Source: JACVCJ01 sp052437175 (lineage in GTDB: Bacteria; Bacteroidota; Bacteroidia; CAIKAF01). Taken from it: a stretch of DNA of 64,000 nt. The notes under the pieces were generated by a model, which was not told the DNA's origin, searched no databases, and was given only the letters and a program-made list of their open reading frames with translations. Shown here one piece after another: positions 1-8,571 of the stretch. Position 1 is the first letter of the stretch, and every line of letters begins with the position of its first letter. The stretch is taken from positions 124,001-188,000 of the forward strand of contig JBQVOK010000005.1 of assembly GCA_052437175.1 (NCBI GenBank). Reading direction: 5' to 3'. Both the position numbers and the translations under genes were made by a program.

Positions 1-42
1 AACGGAAGTAACTGCAAGTATTGCAGTCTTAAAATGATTCAT
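1..42 (-). CDS. Start of a secreted or membrane protein, cut by the window edge
   Basis: An ATG on the minus strand at 40-42 opens a frame that stays open to base 1. The 14 visible residues read MNHFKTAILAVTSV, which looks like the start of a signal peptide: a positive charge followed by hydrophobic residues. The function cannot be told. It lies about 150 nt downstream of lgt on the same strand. A TATCTTTG box at 180-187 and a stem-loop at 124-147 fall in its possible leader. Confidence 0.4.
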   Translation of the reverse strand, partial: MNHFKTAILAVTSV

Positions 43-123
43 GATCGTGTATGGAATAAAAATATGGAACAAGGGAAAACCGGCGCCGGGTTCTATACCG
101 GGGCGAAAATGCAGAGAGCTCGC

Positions 124-147
124 ACAGTGTAAGGGCCGGAACACTGT
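124..147. other. Inverted repeat between lgt and the truncated gene
   Basis: ACAGTGT at 124-130 and ACACTGT at 141-147 can pair as a 7-bp stem with a 10-nt loop. A 10-bp palindrome, CCGGCGCCGG, follows at 80-89. No U-tract follows on the minus strand, so a simple intrinsic terminator for lgt is not supported. A leader structure for the truncated gene is possible. Confidence 0.3.
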
Positions 148-179
148 TAGGATGCATAGCTGTATAGTGTTAAGGCGCA

Positions 180-187
180 CAAAGATA
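180..187 (-). promoter_or_regulatory. Candidate -7 promoter box for the truncated gene
   Basis: The minus strand reads TATCTTTG, an exact match to the Bacteroidota -7 consensus TAnnTTTG. No clear TTG element was found about 20 nt upstream, so this rests on one box only. It sits just past the lgt stop and would give a leader of about 130 nt for the gene that runs off the left edge. Confidence 0.35.
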
Positions 188-195
188 GATGCTTT

Positions 196-1485
196 TTATA
201 GTTTTTCTATCTGCGGACGGAATTTTTTAGTGAGAATGATGCCTGCTATTCCTACGAGTATCAGTACGGTAGAGATAATTTCGGCCTGTGTAACGCCGCC
301 CAGTATATCGTATTCTGAATTTACACGGAACTGCTCTATAAAGAAACGTTCAATGCCATTGAAAATAAGATATACGCTGAACATGAGCCCGGGGCGGTCC
401 AGTTTTTTACGGAAGAACCAGAGCCCGGCAAAGATCAGCAGTCCCATAAATATTTCGTAGATTGGTGTGGGAATTACCGGTATGGGCAGGCGGTTGCAGT
501 ACTCGCCCTGGCAGTTTTCGATGGGAATACCGTCGTTATTTACGTTGTGCGGGTATACGGAGGCAAACATCCAGTCGGGCAGGAAGCTGAGGGCCGCCGG
601 CTTTTCGAAATAGGTATAGGGTACCTGGTCTACCGAGCCGAAAGCTACGGTATAATAGGCAGCATTGTCTTTTATATCGTTCTGTATGCTGTCGGGAGGG
701 ACCTGCACATAGGTACCGGTAGCGGGCACGTAACGGTAGGCGCTGTTCACCACGCCCCAGTCGCCGTCACCGGCCAGCTGGCAGCCCAGCCGGCCCAGTC
801 CGTAAGCCAGTATAAGCCCCGGAGCCACGCAGTCGGCAATATGCATAAAGTTGAGGCCTTTGGAGTGTACGTACCATACCACGGCCACAAAGCCGCAGAT
901 CAGTCCGCCGTAAAAGGTGAGTCCGGCAAAGGAGAAGAACTGCCCCGCAGGGTCCTGCATAAAGGCGTCCCAGTATTCAAAATGGTGAAATATCTTGGCC
1001 CCGAGTATACCGCTTATGGCGGCGATCATGGTAATATTGGTCACCAGTTCGCCCGAAGTAAGTGCACGTTCTTCCGTAACCGGGTTGGGCACCGACTTGC
1101 GTTTTTTGTCCCAGTATACGTACCCGGCCAGCAGTGCAGCCCCGATAAGACCGGTGACAAAATTACCCTTCAGTGAAAGTATGGCCTCCTGCGGATGCGA
1201 ACTGAAGAGGGCGGCATTGGTAAGCAGCAGGCCCAGTTTAAACCCGAGTACAAAACCGAAAAGAAGGTTATAGATAATTTCGGTGGCAGAAGCCGGTTTG
1301 CCCTTGGTCTCCCGGGTCATTACCGGTTTAAAGATGCCCAGCTGAAAACGGCGTTCCAGTTCTTTTTTCAATACCCAGGCCGCAGCCAGGAAGGATAAAG
1401 CCACTACAAATCCGAAAGTAGGCAGGCCAAGGTTCAGGTTGGTACCGAACAGGTAATTGAGTAAATAGCCCAGAGTAGGGAACAT
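196..1485 (-). CDS. lgt: Prolipoprotein diacylglyceryl transferase
   Basis: Lgt transfers diacylglycerol from phosphatidylglycerol to the lipobox cysteine of prolipoproteins in the inner membrane, the first step of lipoprotein maturation. The protein is 429 residues from the ATG at 1485; a further in-frame start lies 10 residues upstream, but the first residues from 1485 (MFPTLGYLL) look like a normal Lgt N-terminus. Several hydrophobic segments are visible, with the Lgt signature GRLGCQLAGDGDWG at about residues 230-243, followed by TPIYE and a C-terminal NGIERFFIEQFR. Between signature and TPIYE lies a segment of about 90 residues containing a cysteine pair (NCQGEYCN), longer than in E. coli Lgt. 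As I recall, a similar insertion is common in Bacteroidota homologs. Confidence 0.93.
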   Translation of the reverse strand: MFPTLGYLLNYLFGTNLNLGLPTFGFVVALSFLAAAWVLKKELERRFQLGIFKPVMTRETKGKPASATEIIYNLLFGFVLGFKLGLLLTNAALFSSHPQEAILSLKGNFVTGLIGAALLAGYVYWDKKRKSVPNPVTEERALTSGELVTNITMIAAISGILGAKIFHHFEYWDAFMQDPAGQFFSFAGLTFYGGLICGFVAVVWYVHSKGLNFMHIADCVAPGLILAYGLGRLGCQLAGDGDWGVVNSAYRYVPATGTYVQVPPDSIQNDIKDNAAYYTVAFGSVDQVPYTYFEKPAALSFLPDWMFASVYPHNVNNDGIPIENCQGEYCNRLPIPVIPTPIYEIFMGLLIFAGLWFFRKKLDRPGLMFSVYLIFNGIERFFIEQFRVNSEYDILGGVTQAEIISTVLILVGIAGIILTKKFRPQIEKL

Positions 1486-1677
1486 AACGCGTCTTTTTCT
1501 TTGTTTGGATTGCAAGTTTACAATAAAATGGCAGCATTCGGTACATTTTTTAAGCCTGCAATGCCTGTAAACACAAATTTAACGCAGTTCTGTCCCCTGT
1601 TTCAGCTCTTGTTAAGATTCGCTTAATTAAGATCTTTTAGAACGAAAACTGTCCGGTTCTTTTTATTATTACACTGT

Positions 1678-2481
1678 ATGAAACGGATAACAGCGAAACT
1701 GATGCCGCTTGTTATGCTCCTGTTCACGGGCATAATACCGGTTTCGGCTACCTCTTATTTTACACCGCAGGGTGTTTTTGTAGGGAATTATGAACCTGAG
1801 CGCGGCAATGTGGCCATTATCTCGCATGATTATGTGCTGGGACGCGACAGTATTACAGAATTCGGAATGTCGGCAAAGCATTTCAATACCATTGCCCGTA
1901 TCGTACGCCTGGAAAGTCTGCTGGGCGATGCCGAGGAAGTGCTGTATATTGCCCATACGGCCAATAACCGGGCCAGGGAACTGGGCATTTCGCTCTACGA
2001 CCTGCTGATGACCTCCTATTCCTCGGTAAAAAGCTGGCACAAAACAGAAATGGACCCGCTGGATACATCGCTGAGTTCCTGCAATGCGCGTGCCGCCGTC
2101 ATCGATGTGCTGCTGGGCAACCCCGATCCCACACTGGGCGCTACCTTCTGGGACGGTACCGATTTCCTGGCCTGGGGCCTGCAATCGCCCAACGGAACTC
2201 CGCAGAATAAATTCGAAGAATACAATTGTATCGAAATACCGCTCAATGTATTTACGGCCTATCTCTACAATCACCAGTTGCGTTACCGCGATCAGCTGGT
2301 GCGTTACTCGCGCCGTGAGTATGAATTTCCGGCACCCGTGTTTACGGAAGGCAGTAACTGGAATGGCAGTAATTTTGCGTTTTATACGGCCAGTACATCG
2401 CCGTTCCAGATCGAAGCCACAGCTACGGCCGGTTATAGTATCTTCTGGAAAAAATATCCCTGTACGGCTGCAGCCGATTAA
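1678..2481 (+). CDS. Secreted protein resembling SleB-type cell-wall hydrolases
   Basis: A 267-residue protein with an N-terminal signal peptide ending near PVSATSY. The middle section, about residues 70-165, has the layout of the hydrolase_2 (SleB/CwlJ) fold: RLES with a Glu in the catalytic position, then an AHTANNRARE stretch matching the usual VILNRV region, and later a VLLGNPDPTLGATFW stretch matching the family's DPTGGA motif. This is pattern recognition by eye, not a search. If right, it would cleave peptidoglycan in the periplasm. The rest of the protein is not recognised. Its stop codon overlaps that of mtaB on the opposite strand by four bases (TTAA). Confidence 0.5.
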   Translation: MKRITAKLMPLVMLLFTGIIPVSATSYFTPQGVFVGNYEPERGNVAIISHDYVLGRDSITEFGMSAKHFNTIARIVRLESLLGDAEEVLYIAHTANNRARELGISLYDLLMTSYSSVKSWHKTEMDPLDTSLSSCNARAAVIDVLLGNPDPTLGATFWDGTDFLAWGLQSPNGTPQNKFEEYNCIEIPLNVFTAYLYNHQLRYRDQLVRYSRREYEFPAPVFTEGSNWNGSNFAFYTASTSPFQIEATATAGYSIFWKKYPCTAAAD

Positions 2482-3812
2482 GCGTCTGCCATGCGGGCAG
2501 CAATGGATTCGGGAATGTCCTCGCGGTTGGTAAGGCGTACCGTCATTACACCTTCACTGTCCTGTTCCAGCATGCGTGCTTCGCGGATCTCGTTGATGTA
2601 CAGCGGATCGTACGGCATTTTTACTTTCAGGTAGTTTTCGGTGAAACCATGCATCCATTCGCCGTCGTTTTCGGCTTCGAACAGTACTTTCCAGGTTTTG
2701 CCGAGCTGACTGTCGTAAAAGGCTCTGCGTTTTTTCTCGGAGAGTATGCGCAGCATATTGGTACGGTCTTTACGTACACTTACGGGCACTTTGCCTTTCA
2801 TCTTGAGGGCGCCGGTATTGCTGCGTTCGCTGTAGGTGAACACGTGCAGGTAGGATACGTCCAGCTCATTGATAAAACGGTAGGTGTCCAGGAATTCTTC
2901 TTCGCCTTCGGAAGGGAAACCGGTAATTACATCTACCCCTATGCAGGCGTCGGGCATCAGGCTTCGTATACGGTTCACGCGTTCGGCGTAAAGTTCGCGC
3001 TCGTATTTACGGCGCATTTTTTTCAGGATATCGTTATTGCCGCTTTGCAGGGGAATATGGAAATGCGGTACAAATTTGCTGCTTTGTGCGCAATAGGCAA
3101 TGATCTCGTCCGACAGCAGGTTAGGCTCAATGCTGGAAATGCGGAAGCGGGGCACGTCCACCTCGCGGTCCAGGGCTTTTACCAGTTCGAAAAAGGTTTC
3201 TCCGGTGCTCTGGCCGAAATCGCCGATGTTCACCCCGGTGAGCACGATCTCTTTGGCGCCGCCGGCCACGGCCTCGCGGGCTTTTTGTACGGTCTCTGCC
3301 ACGCTGGCGTTCCGGCTTTTGCCACGGGCCAGCGGAATGGTGCAGAAGGTGCAGAAATAATCGCAGCCGTCCTGTACTTTCAGGAAGGTGCGGGTACGGT
3401 CACCCGATGAAAAAGCGGGCGTGTAGTCTTTTACGTCTTTTATATTCCCGTTGCGTATCAGCGGTGTTTCGAGATGCCCCTGCAGCAGGTAGCTGTTGAT
3501 ATTGAATTTTTCGGCGGCCCCCAGCACTACGTCCACGCCCTGTATACGGGCAATTTCTTCAGGTTTCAGCTGGGCATAACAGCCTACGATGGCAATAAAG
3601 GCATCGGGATTGTGCTTTTTGGCCTGGGCCACTACTTTTTTACACTTACGGTCGGCATGGTCGGTCACCGAGCAGGTATTGATCACATATACATCGGCGC
3701 CGTCCTCGAAGTTCACGCGCTCGTATCCTTCGTCGGCCAGGTTTTTGGCAATGGCCGAGCTTTCGGAAAAATTGAGTTTACACCCAAGCGTATATATATG
3801 AAACGATCTCAT
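2478..3812 (-). CDS. mtaB: tRNA t6A37 methylthiotransferase MtaB
   Basis: A radical-SAM enzyme that adds a methylthio group to N6-threonylcarbamoyladenosine at tRNA position 37, giving ms2t6A. At 444 residues it has the family layout: an N-terminal UPF0004 domain beginning TLGCKLN with cysteines at about 10, 46 and 78 for the auxiliary iron-sulfur cluster, then the radical-SAM motif CDYFCTFC at about 150, and a C-terminal TRAM-like region. The TLGCKLN start and overall length fit MtaB better than MiaB or RimO. A TATCTTTG box sits only 9 nt before the ATG, suggesting a very short leader. The window also holds a t6A-forming Sua5-type gene at 42 kb. Confidence 0.9.
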   Translation of the reverse strand: MRSFHIYTLGCKLNFSESSAIAKNLADEGYERVNFEDGADVYVINTCSVTDHADRKCKKVVAQAKKHNPDAFIAIVGCYAQLKPEEIARIQGVDVVLGAAEKFNINSYLLQGHLETPLIRNGNIKDVKDYTPAFSSGDRTRTFLKVQDGCDYFCTFCTIPLARGKSRNASVAETVQKAREAVAGGAKEIVLTGVNIGDFGQSTGETFFELVKALDREVDVPRFRISSIEPNLLSDEIIAYCAQSSKFVPHFHIPLQSGNNDILKKMRRKYERELYAERVNRIRSLMPDACIGVDVITGFPSEGEEEFLDTYRFINELDVSYLHVFTYSERSNTGALKMKGKVPVSVRKDRTNMLRILSEKKRRAFYDSQLGKTWKVLFEAENDGEWMHGFTENYLKVKMPYDPLYINEIREARMLEQDSEGVMTVRLTNREDIPESIAARMADA

Positions 3813-3820
3813 TGCGGGGG

Positions 3821-3828
3821 CAAAGATA
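3821..3828 (-). promoter_or_regulatory. Candidate -7 box of mtaB
   Basis: TATCTTTG on the minus strand matches TAnnTTTG exactly and ends 8 nt before the mtaB ATG. Transcription would start almost at the start codon. No convincing -33 TTG was found, so read-through from comM, 32 nt upstream, is an alternative. Confidence 0.35.
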
Positions 3829-3844
3829 CGAAATAGATCATCAC

Positions 3845-5386
3845 TCAGGCAGAGGTCCAGCTATCCCTGTCCAGGCTCCGGTACTGAATGGCCTCAGCCA
3901 GGTGTTCGGGGCGGATATCGGCTGCGCCGGCCAGGTCGGCAATGGTACGGCTTACTTTCAGGATGCGGTCGTAGGCCCGGGCGGAGAGTCCCAGTTTCTG
4001 CATGGCGGCTTTCAGGAGCAGCATACCCGGCTGGTCGATACGGCACCAGGTATCCAGCTGTTGTTTGTTCATCTGGGCATTGCAGTACATGCCGGGTGTG
4101 TCTTTGTAGCGTTCCAGCTGTATGTCGCGGGCCCGGATCACACGTTCGCGGATGGTACTGCTTTCTTCGCTCTTGCGAATTTCGCTCAGTTCGCCAAAGG
4201 AAACGGGTGTCACTTCCACATGCAGGTCGATACGGTCGAGCAGCGGTCCCGAAATTTTGTGCAGGTATTTGCTTACACTGCCCGGCGGACAGCTACAGGC
4301 GCGGTCGGGGTGATTGAAATTGCCGCAGGGACAGGGATTCATGCCCGCAATGAGCATAAAACCGGCCGGGTAATCGATGCTGAAACGCGAACGGGAAATG
4401 GTCACATGCCGCTCTTCCATGGGTTGGCGCAGTACTTCGAGCACACTGCGTTTAAATTCGGGCAGTTCGTCCAGGAAAAGTACGCCGTTGTGTGCCAGGG
4501 AAATTTCGCCGGGCTGCGGATTGCTGCCCCCACCCACCAGGGCTACATCGCTTATGGTATGGTGCGGACTGCGGAACGGGCGTTGGGTCACCAGGGCGTC
4601 TTTGGCCTGTAACTTCCCGGCTACGGAATGAATTTTGGTGGTCTCGAGGGCTTCGTGCAGTGTAAGTGGAGGCAGGATCGTGGGCAGACGTTTGGCCAGC
4701 ATGGTCTTGCCGGAGCCGGGCGGACCGATCATCAGTGCGTTATGGCCGCCGGCCGCTGCAATTTCCAGTGCCCGTTTTATGTTTTCCTGGCCTTTTACTT
4801 CGGCAAAGTCCATCGTGTAATCCGAAAGATTATCGAAGAACTCTTCCCGGGTATTGATCTCTGTTTTTTCCAGGCTGCCTTTCCCTGTAAAGAAGCTGAC
4901 CACCTGGGCCAGGTCATCGGCGCCGTATACATCCAGGCCGTTCACAATGGCGGCTTCGCGGGCGTTTTGCCGGGGCAGGATAATGCCTTTGAACTGTTCC
5001 TTGCGGGCCTGTATGGCAATGGGCAGGGCACCCCTGATGGGACGCAGGCTGCCGTCCAGGGCCAGTTCGCCCATGATAATGTACTGTTGAAGTTCTTCGC
5101 CGGGCAGCTGGTCCGAAGCGGCCAGGATACCGATGGCCATGGTAAGGTCGTAGGCCGAACCTTCCTTGCGGATATCCGCCGGGGCCATATTGATGGTGAT
5201 CTTTTTGCCGGGAATGTGAAAACCGTTGTTCTTCAGGGCCGCCTCAATGCGTTGCTGGCTCTCTTTTACGGCGCTGTCGGGGAGTCCCACCAGGAAGAAC
5301 TTGGCTCCCGGCGCCATATTTACCTCTACGGTAATGGTCATTGCATTTACGCCATAAACGGCGCTTCCGTATGTTTTTACAAGCAT
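3845..5386 (-). CDS. comM: YifB/ComM family AAA+ ATPase (Mg-chelatase-like)
   Basis: A 513-residue protein with the full YifB/ComM layout: an N-terminal Lon-protease-like domain (about 1-170), a Walker A GPPGSGKTMLAKR at about 221-233, a Walker B with LFLDELPEF, the conserved MNPCPCGNF cysteine cluster, and a C-terminal Mg_chelatase_C domain. In naturally transformable bacteria ComM is a hexameric helicase that promotes branch migration during integration of incoming DNA; elsewhere its role is less certain. It is followed by mtaB after 32 nt. A TATCTTTG box at 5412-5419 is 25 nt upstream of the start. Confidence 0.92.
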   Translation of the reverse strand: MLVKTYGSAVYGVNAMTITVEVNMAPGAKFFLVGLPDSAVKESQQRIEAALKNNGFHIPGKKITINMAPADIRKEGSAYDLTMAIGILAASDQLPGEELQQYIIMGELALDGSLRPIRGALPIAIQARKEQFKGIILPRQNAREAAIVNGLDVYGADDLAQVVSFFTGKGSLEKTEINTREEFFDNLSDYTMDFAEVKGQENIKRALEIAAAGGHNALMIGPPGSGKTMLAKRLPTILPPLTLHEALETTKIHSVAGKLQAKDALVTQRPFRSPHHTISDVALVGGGSNPQPGEISLAHNGVLFLDELPEFKRSVLEVLRQPMEERHVTISRSRFSIDYPAGFMLIAGMNPCPCGNFNHPDRACSCPPGSVSKYLHKISGPLLDRIDLHVEVTPVSFGELSEIRKSEESSTIRERVIRARDIQLERYKDTPGMYCNAQMNKQQLDTWCRIDQPGMLLLKAAMQKLGLSARAYDRILKVSRTIADLAGAADIRPEHLAEAIQYRSLDRDSWTSA

Positions 5387-5411
5387 GGTAAAGCAGCGGC
5401 TAATAGAAAAA

Positions 5412-5419
5412 CAAAGATA
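5412..5419 (-). promoter_or_regulatory. Candidate -7 box of comM
   Basis: An exact TATCTTTG on the minus strand, 25 nt upstream of the comM start codon. The matching -33 element is not clear. Placement in an intergenic gap and the same sequence as other boxes in this window support it. Confidence 0.35.
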
Positions 5420-5517
5420 GGGAAATGAAACGCCCTGAGGGCACGGTTTTACTGAATTTTATCCAGTGTGATTATCAGTAAGGAGCGTTTGTCTGAAAAT
5501 GCTGTGGCAAGGCCGTT

Positions 5518-6081
5518 TTAAAACGTGTACCCGGCCCCGATACCGCACCACAACGAAAAGGTACGGGCAAACATAAAGGCATCTTTTTCGCTGCTGCTGA
5601 TATCCGTGCCTAAGGGAGATACGCGGAACGAAGGCAGCACGGCGGCCCGCAGGAACAGTCCTCCGCCGGGTTTGCGGTACGAGTACCCGATGCGCGGCGA
5701 AAGAATAACGTAATCGCGGGTGTTGCTGACGGTACTCTGCATATCGGGCGTACGTTGCAGTGTGCTCAGGTGAAAATAGGTGATACCCGCACCGATCTCG
5801 AGGTGATGGGCCGTTTCGCGGTGGTACATGAGCGTAAGCTGCAGGGGTACGGCCGGGCCTTTCAGCGAGCGGAAGGGCAGATAGCCGAAACCGGCTCCTG
5901 CGCTCAGTTTAATACGACTGTCCCGGTATACCAGGTAATCGTAGTTCACCGACCAGGCATAGGCATTGCCCAGCAGTTCAGCATAAACGGTATGTCGTCC
6001 GTCCTGGCGGTTTTGTGCCTGTGCGGGCAGGAATGCCAGGCAGAAAAAAAACAGCAGGCTGAGGCGTACGGGTACTTTCAT
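5518..6081 (-). CDS. Small secreted outer-membrane beta-barrel protein
   Basis: A 187-residue protein beginning with a clear signal peptide (MKVPVRLSLLFFFCLAFLPAQAQ). The rest is rich in alternating aromatic and glycine residues, as in strands of a small outer-membrane barrel, and it ends in GAGYTF with a terminal aromatic typical of Bam-assembled barrels. No enzyme motif is seen. The specific function is unknown. It stands alone between comM and the first M43 protease, all on the minus strand. Confidence 0.7.
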   Translation of the reverse strand: MKVPVRLSLLFFFCLAFLPAQAQNRQDGRHTVYAELLGNAYAWSVNYDYLVYRDSRIKLSAGAGFGYLPFRSLKGPAVPLQLTLMYHRETAHHLEIGAGITYFHLSTLQRTPDMQSTVSNTRDYVILSPRIGYSYRKPGGGLFLRAAVLPSFRVSPLGTDISSSEKDAFMFARTFSLWCGIGAGYTF

Positions 6082-6114
6082 AGGCTAAAAATAGGAAATA
6101 GAACGGTATAAAAC

Positions 6115-6150
6115 GAAAAAACAGCCCCGTTCCACAGCGGGACGGGACTG
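6115..6150 (-). terminator. Intrinsic terminator after the first M43 protease gene
   Basis: On the minus strand CAGTCCCGT pairs with ACGGGGCTG (one G-U pair) around an 11-nt loop and is followed by a T-run. It lies 25 nt beyond the stop of the protease gene. Confidence 0.7.
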
Positions 6151-6174
6151 CCTTCTCTGCTTTCGTATAGATTA

Positions 6175-8382
6175 TCAGCGGATCACGATCTTTTCGGTAA
6201 AGCTGCGGCTGCCCAGCGTTACCTGTATCACATACACGCCGGCGGCGCCGAATACGGCACGGTCCAGCGTAATGTTCTGTGTGCCGGCTGTAAGCGGTCC
6301 CTGGTAAAGTGCGGCTACTTTTTTGCCCACCATATCATAGGCGCTTACGTTCACTTCCTGTACAGACTGTGGTAAATGAAACTGCAGGGTAGAAATACCG
6401 CTTACCGGGTTGGGAAATACGTTCAGCAAAAGGTCTGCCGCGTCCATTTCCTCTACGGTTACGGTATTGGCGGAGAAGATCTCGAAATCGTCCAGCCAGA
6501 GGTTGTTGTTGAACTGTCCGCCGGCGGTAAATTCAAAACGGAAACGTACATCGCTGCCATTAGCTTTGCTGCCTGTGAGGTCGATGCTTTGCTGCGCCCA
6601 GTCGGCTTTGCCGGAAGGTATAAATTCATTGGGATTGATGGTATTGTGTGAAAGTTCGGTGGCCGTAAAGAGTTTCAGCGGGGTCCAGTTAAGGCCGCAG
6701 TCGGTGGAACGGGATACCAGCAGGCGGTCCGGTTCAATGGCGTAGGCTCTCTGGTCCTCTTCATCGAAACCGATGCTGTTGCCCGTACGCAGTACATAGG
6801 CCGATTTAAAACGCAGCTTGATATTGCCGCCGCTAACGGCGCTCATGTTATAGGCCGGCGATATCAGCACGTATTTGGCATCGCGCACGCTGCCAATGTT
6901 GCGGCACACCAGGCTGAAATTGTCCGTATACGAAGCGGCATTGCTGCGGTGCCAGCCTTTGGCGGGGTTGGGTTCGTTCACCACGGTCCACTTACCCTGT
7001 TCAAAAGGATCGCCGATCTCGATGCCGTCGCGGTAACCCCAGGATTTACTTTCTACATCCGTGGGCATTACGTGTATGTAGGCGGTACGCGAGATACTGC
7101 TGCTGCCGTTGGCACTGCTTATGCTCATGGATACGGAGTATACACCGGGTGTATTATAGGTTACAACCGGGTTCTGTGACGTACTGGCGGCCGGGCTGCC
7201 GCCTTCGAAGGTCCAGCTCCACTGGTGGGTGGCCGGGCTGATGTTCCCGTTGAACGAACCGTCGCGGAAGTTCACGGTCTGCCCGGCGCATATAGTGTTG
7301 TCCGTTGCCCAGAAATCGGCATAGGGTTTATAAGCCGTGCAGGCTGCCGCGCCGTCGGCTACGCCGGTACCCGTTAAATTGGCCTGTTGCCAGAGGTTTT
7401 TGCGGAACGGGTAAAAATCCAGTGCGCTGCGCATGCGCTGTACCTGGCCCCGGGTAAACATGCTCGGGCAATTGTAATTGTTTACATAGTCCATCAGGTT
7501 CTGGTAGTTCTCACCGATCACAAAACGGCGGATGGAGTCCAGCTGGCTGGTCTGCCAGTCGTCGTAACACACGGCTTCTTTTACGGACGAACCGCAGGGG
7601 TCGTTCCAGGCAAAGTTGGCGGTATCGCTGATGGGTGTGTCCTCTACCATATCGTCGCCGCAGATCTCATCTCCCCAGATGTGTACCAGGTTCAGGAAAT
7701 GGCCCACTTCATGCGCCGGAACAGCCTGTAATACGGTAGACGATGCATCCACCACCGGGCCGTCTTTCAGGGCCTGTGCACCACCCGGCAGGTAGGCGTA
7801 GCCCAGTATGCTGCCCGGGCCGGAAGAACCTGGCTCGCGGATGTTCCTTACCACCCAGATGTTCAGGTAGCGGGAGCGGTCCCAGTAGCTCAGTGCCTTG
7901 AAATTCTTGTCTTCGTATGTGTTTGCCGTGGCATAAGGGGCATAAATGCGGCGGATACCGTCGGTGCAGTTGCCCTGGGGATCGAGGGTGGCCAGGCGGA
8001 ATTCCAGCTGGGCGTCGGTGGCCAGGGAGTCGAAACTCAGGGGCAGGTTACCGATATTGGGCGTGGCCCGGTTGTAGGCCTGGTTTATCTTGCTGATCAT
8101 CGTGTGTACATCGGCATTCGGGATATTGGAAACGGAGGAGCCGTCATGCACAATATGTACCACTACGGGTACGATCCGCAGTTCGTTGGCCTTGAGGCCC
8201 GGGGGAGCCGCCGGAAGCTGGTCCAGGTAGGTCTGGAAGGCAGCCTGTTCCGCAGCGAACTGGGGGTTTTGCATACTCTCGCGATAGTTTGGTGATCCGC
8301 AGGCCGCCGTGTGTACATGCTGTGCGGAAAGGGCACCCGTTAACCCGGCCATGACGGCCGTGGATAATAGAATTTTCTTCAT
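6175..8382 (-). CDS. Secreted M43 (pappalysin-like) zinc metalloprotease with T9SS tail
   Basis: A 735-residue extracellular protease. A signal peptide (residues 1-20) is followed by the zinc motif HEVGHFLNLVH at 224-234, a metzincin HExxHxxGxxH, and a later LMDYVN that can supply the Met-turn, as in the M43 cytophagalysin family. A PKD-like domain spans about 355-440. A long beta-rich, possibly jelly-roll region with LWLDDFEIFS comes before the C-terminal type IX sorting domain, which begins at VFPNP about 80 residues from the end and finishes with FTEKIVIR. It should cross the outer membrane through T9SS and be surface-attached or released. It is a tandem paralog of the next gene upstream (8572-10779). 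Substrate unknown. Confidence 0.88.
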   Translation of the reverse strand: MKKILLSTAVMAGLTGALSAQHVHTAACGSPNYRESMQNPQFAAEQAAFQTYLDQLPAAPPGLKANELRIVPVVVHIVHDGSSVSNIPNADVHTMISKINQAYNRATPNIGNLPLSFDSLATDAQLEFRLATLDPQGNCTDGIRRIYAPYATANTYEDKNFKALSYWDRSRYLNIWVVRNIREPGSSGPGSILGYAYLPGGAQALKDGPVVDASSTVLQAVPAHEVGHFLNLVHIWGDEICGDDMVEDTPISDTANFAWNDPCGSSVKEAVCYDDWQTSQLDSIRRFVIGENYQNLMDYVNNYNCPSMFTRGQVQRMRSALDFYPFRKNLWQQANLTGTGVADGAAACTAYKPYADFWATDNTICAGQTVNFRDGSFNGNISPATHQWSWTFEGGSPAASTSQNPVVTYNTPGVYSVSMSISSANGSSSISRTAYIHVMPTDVESKSWGYRDGIEIGDPFEQGKWTVVNEPNPAKGWHRSNAASYTDNFSLVCRNIGSVRDAKYVLISPAYNMSAVSGGNIKLRFKSAYVLRTGNSIGFDEEDQRAYAIEPDRLLVSRSTDCGLNWTPLKLFTATELSHNTINPNEFIPSGKADWAQQSIDLTGSKANGSDVRFRFEFTAGGQFNNNLWLDDFEIFSANTVTVEEMDAADLLLNVFPNPVSGISTLQFHLPQSVQEVNVSAYDMVGKKVAALYQGPLTAGTQNITLDRAVFGAAGVYVIQVTLGSRSFTEKIVIR

Positions 8383-8410
8383 AGTTGTTGTGTGTTAGGT
8401 TCTTATCTCA

Positions 8411-8418
8411 CAAATTTA
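8411..8418 (-). promoter_or_regulatory. Candidate -7 box of the first M43 protease gene
   Basis: TAAATTTG on the minus strand, 28 nt upstream of the start at 8382. The same box occurs at 10802-10809 before the paralog. A TTTG lies about 26 nt further upstream, slightly too far for the usual -33 spacing. Confidence 0.35.
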
Positions 8419-8517
8419 TTTTATTGCCGCTGCCGCCGTTTGTACAAATTTTACAACTTGTCGGACAGCCCCGGGAGGTAGAAAATAAAGGAACCGGCAC
8501 ACAAAACCGCTAAAAAC

Positions 8518-8550
8518 AAAAAAGCCATCCCGCTGTAAGCAGAATGGCTT
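8518..8550 (-). terminator. Intrinsic terminator after the second M43 protease gene
   Basis: AAGCCAT at 8522-8528 pairs with ATGGCTT at 8544-8550. On the minus strand the stem is followed by TTTTTTGTTTTT. It ends the transcript of the 8572-10779 gene, so the two paralogs are probably separate transcription units. Confidence 0.7.
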
Positions 8551-8571
8551 CTGAAAAAATATATCTGTCGT

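Noticed and set aside
41..460. 139-codon plus-strand open frame at the left end
   Set aside because: It lies mostly over lgt on the other strand and the translated sequence has no recognisable domain or coding character.
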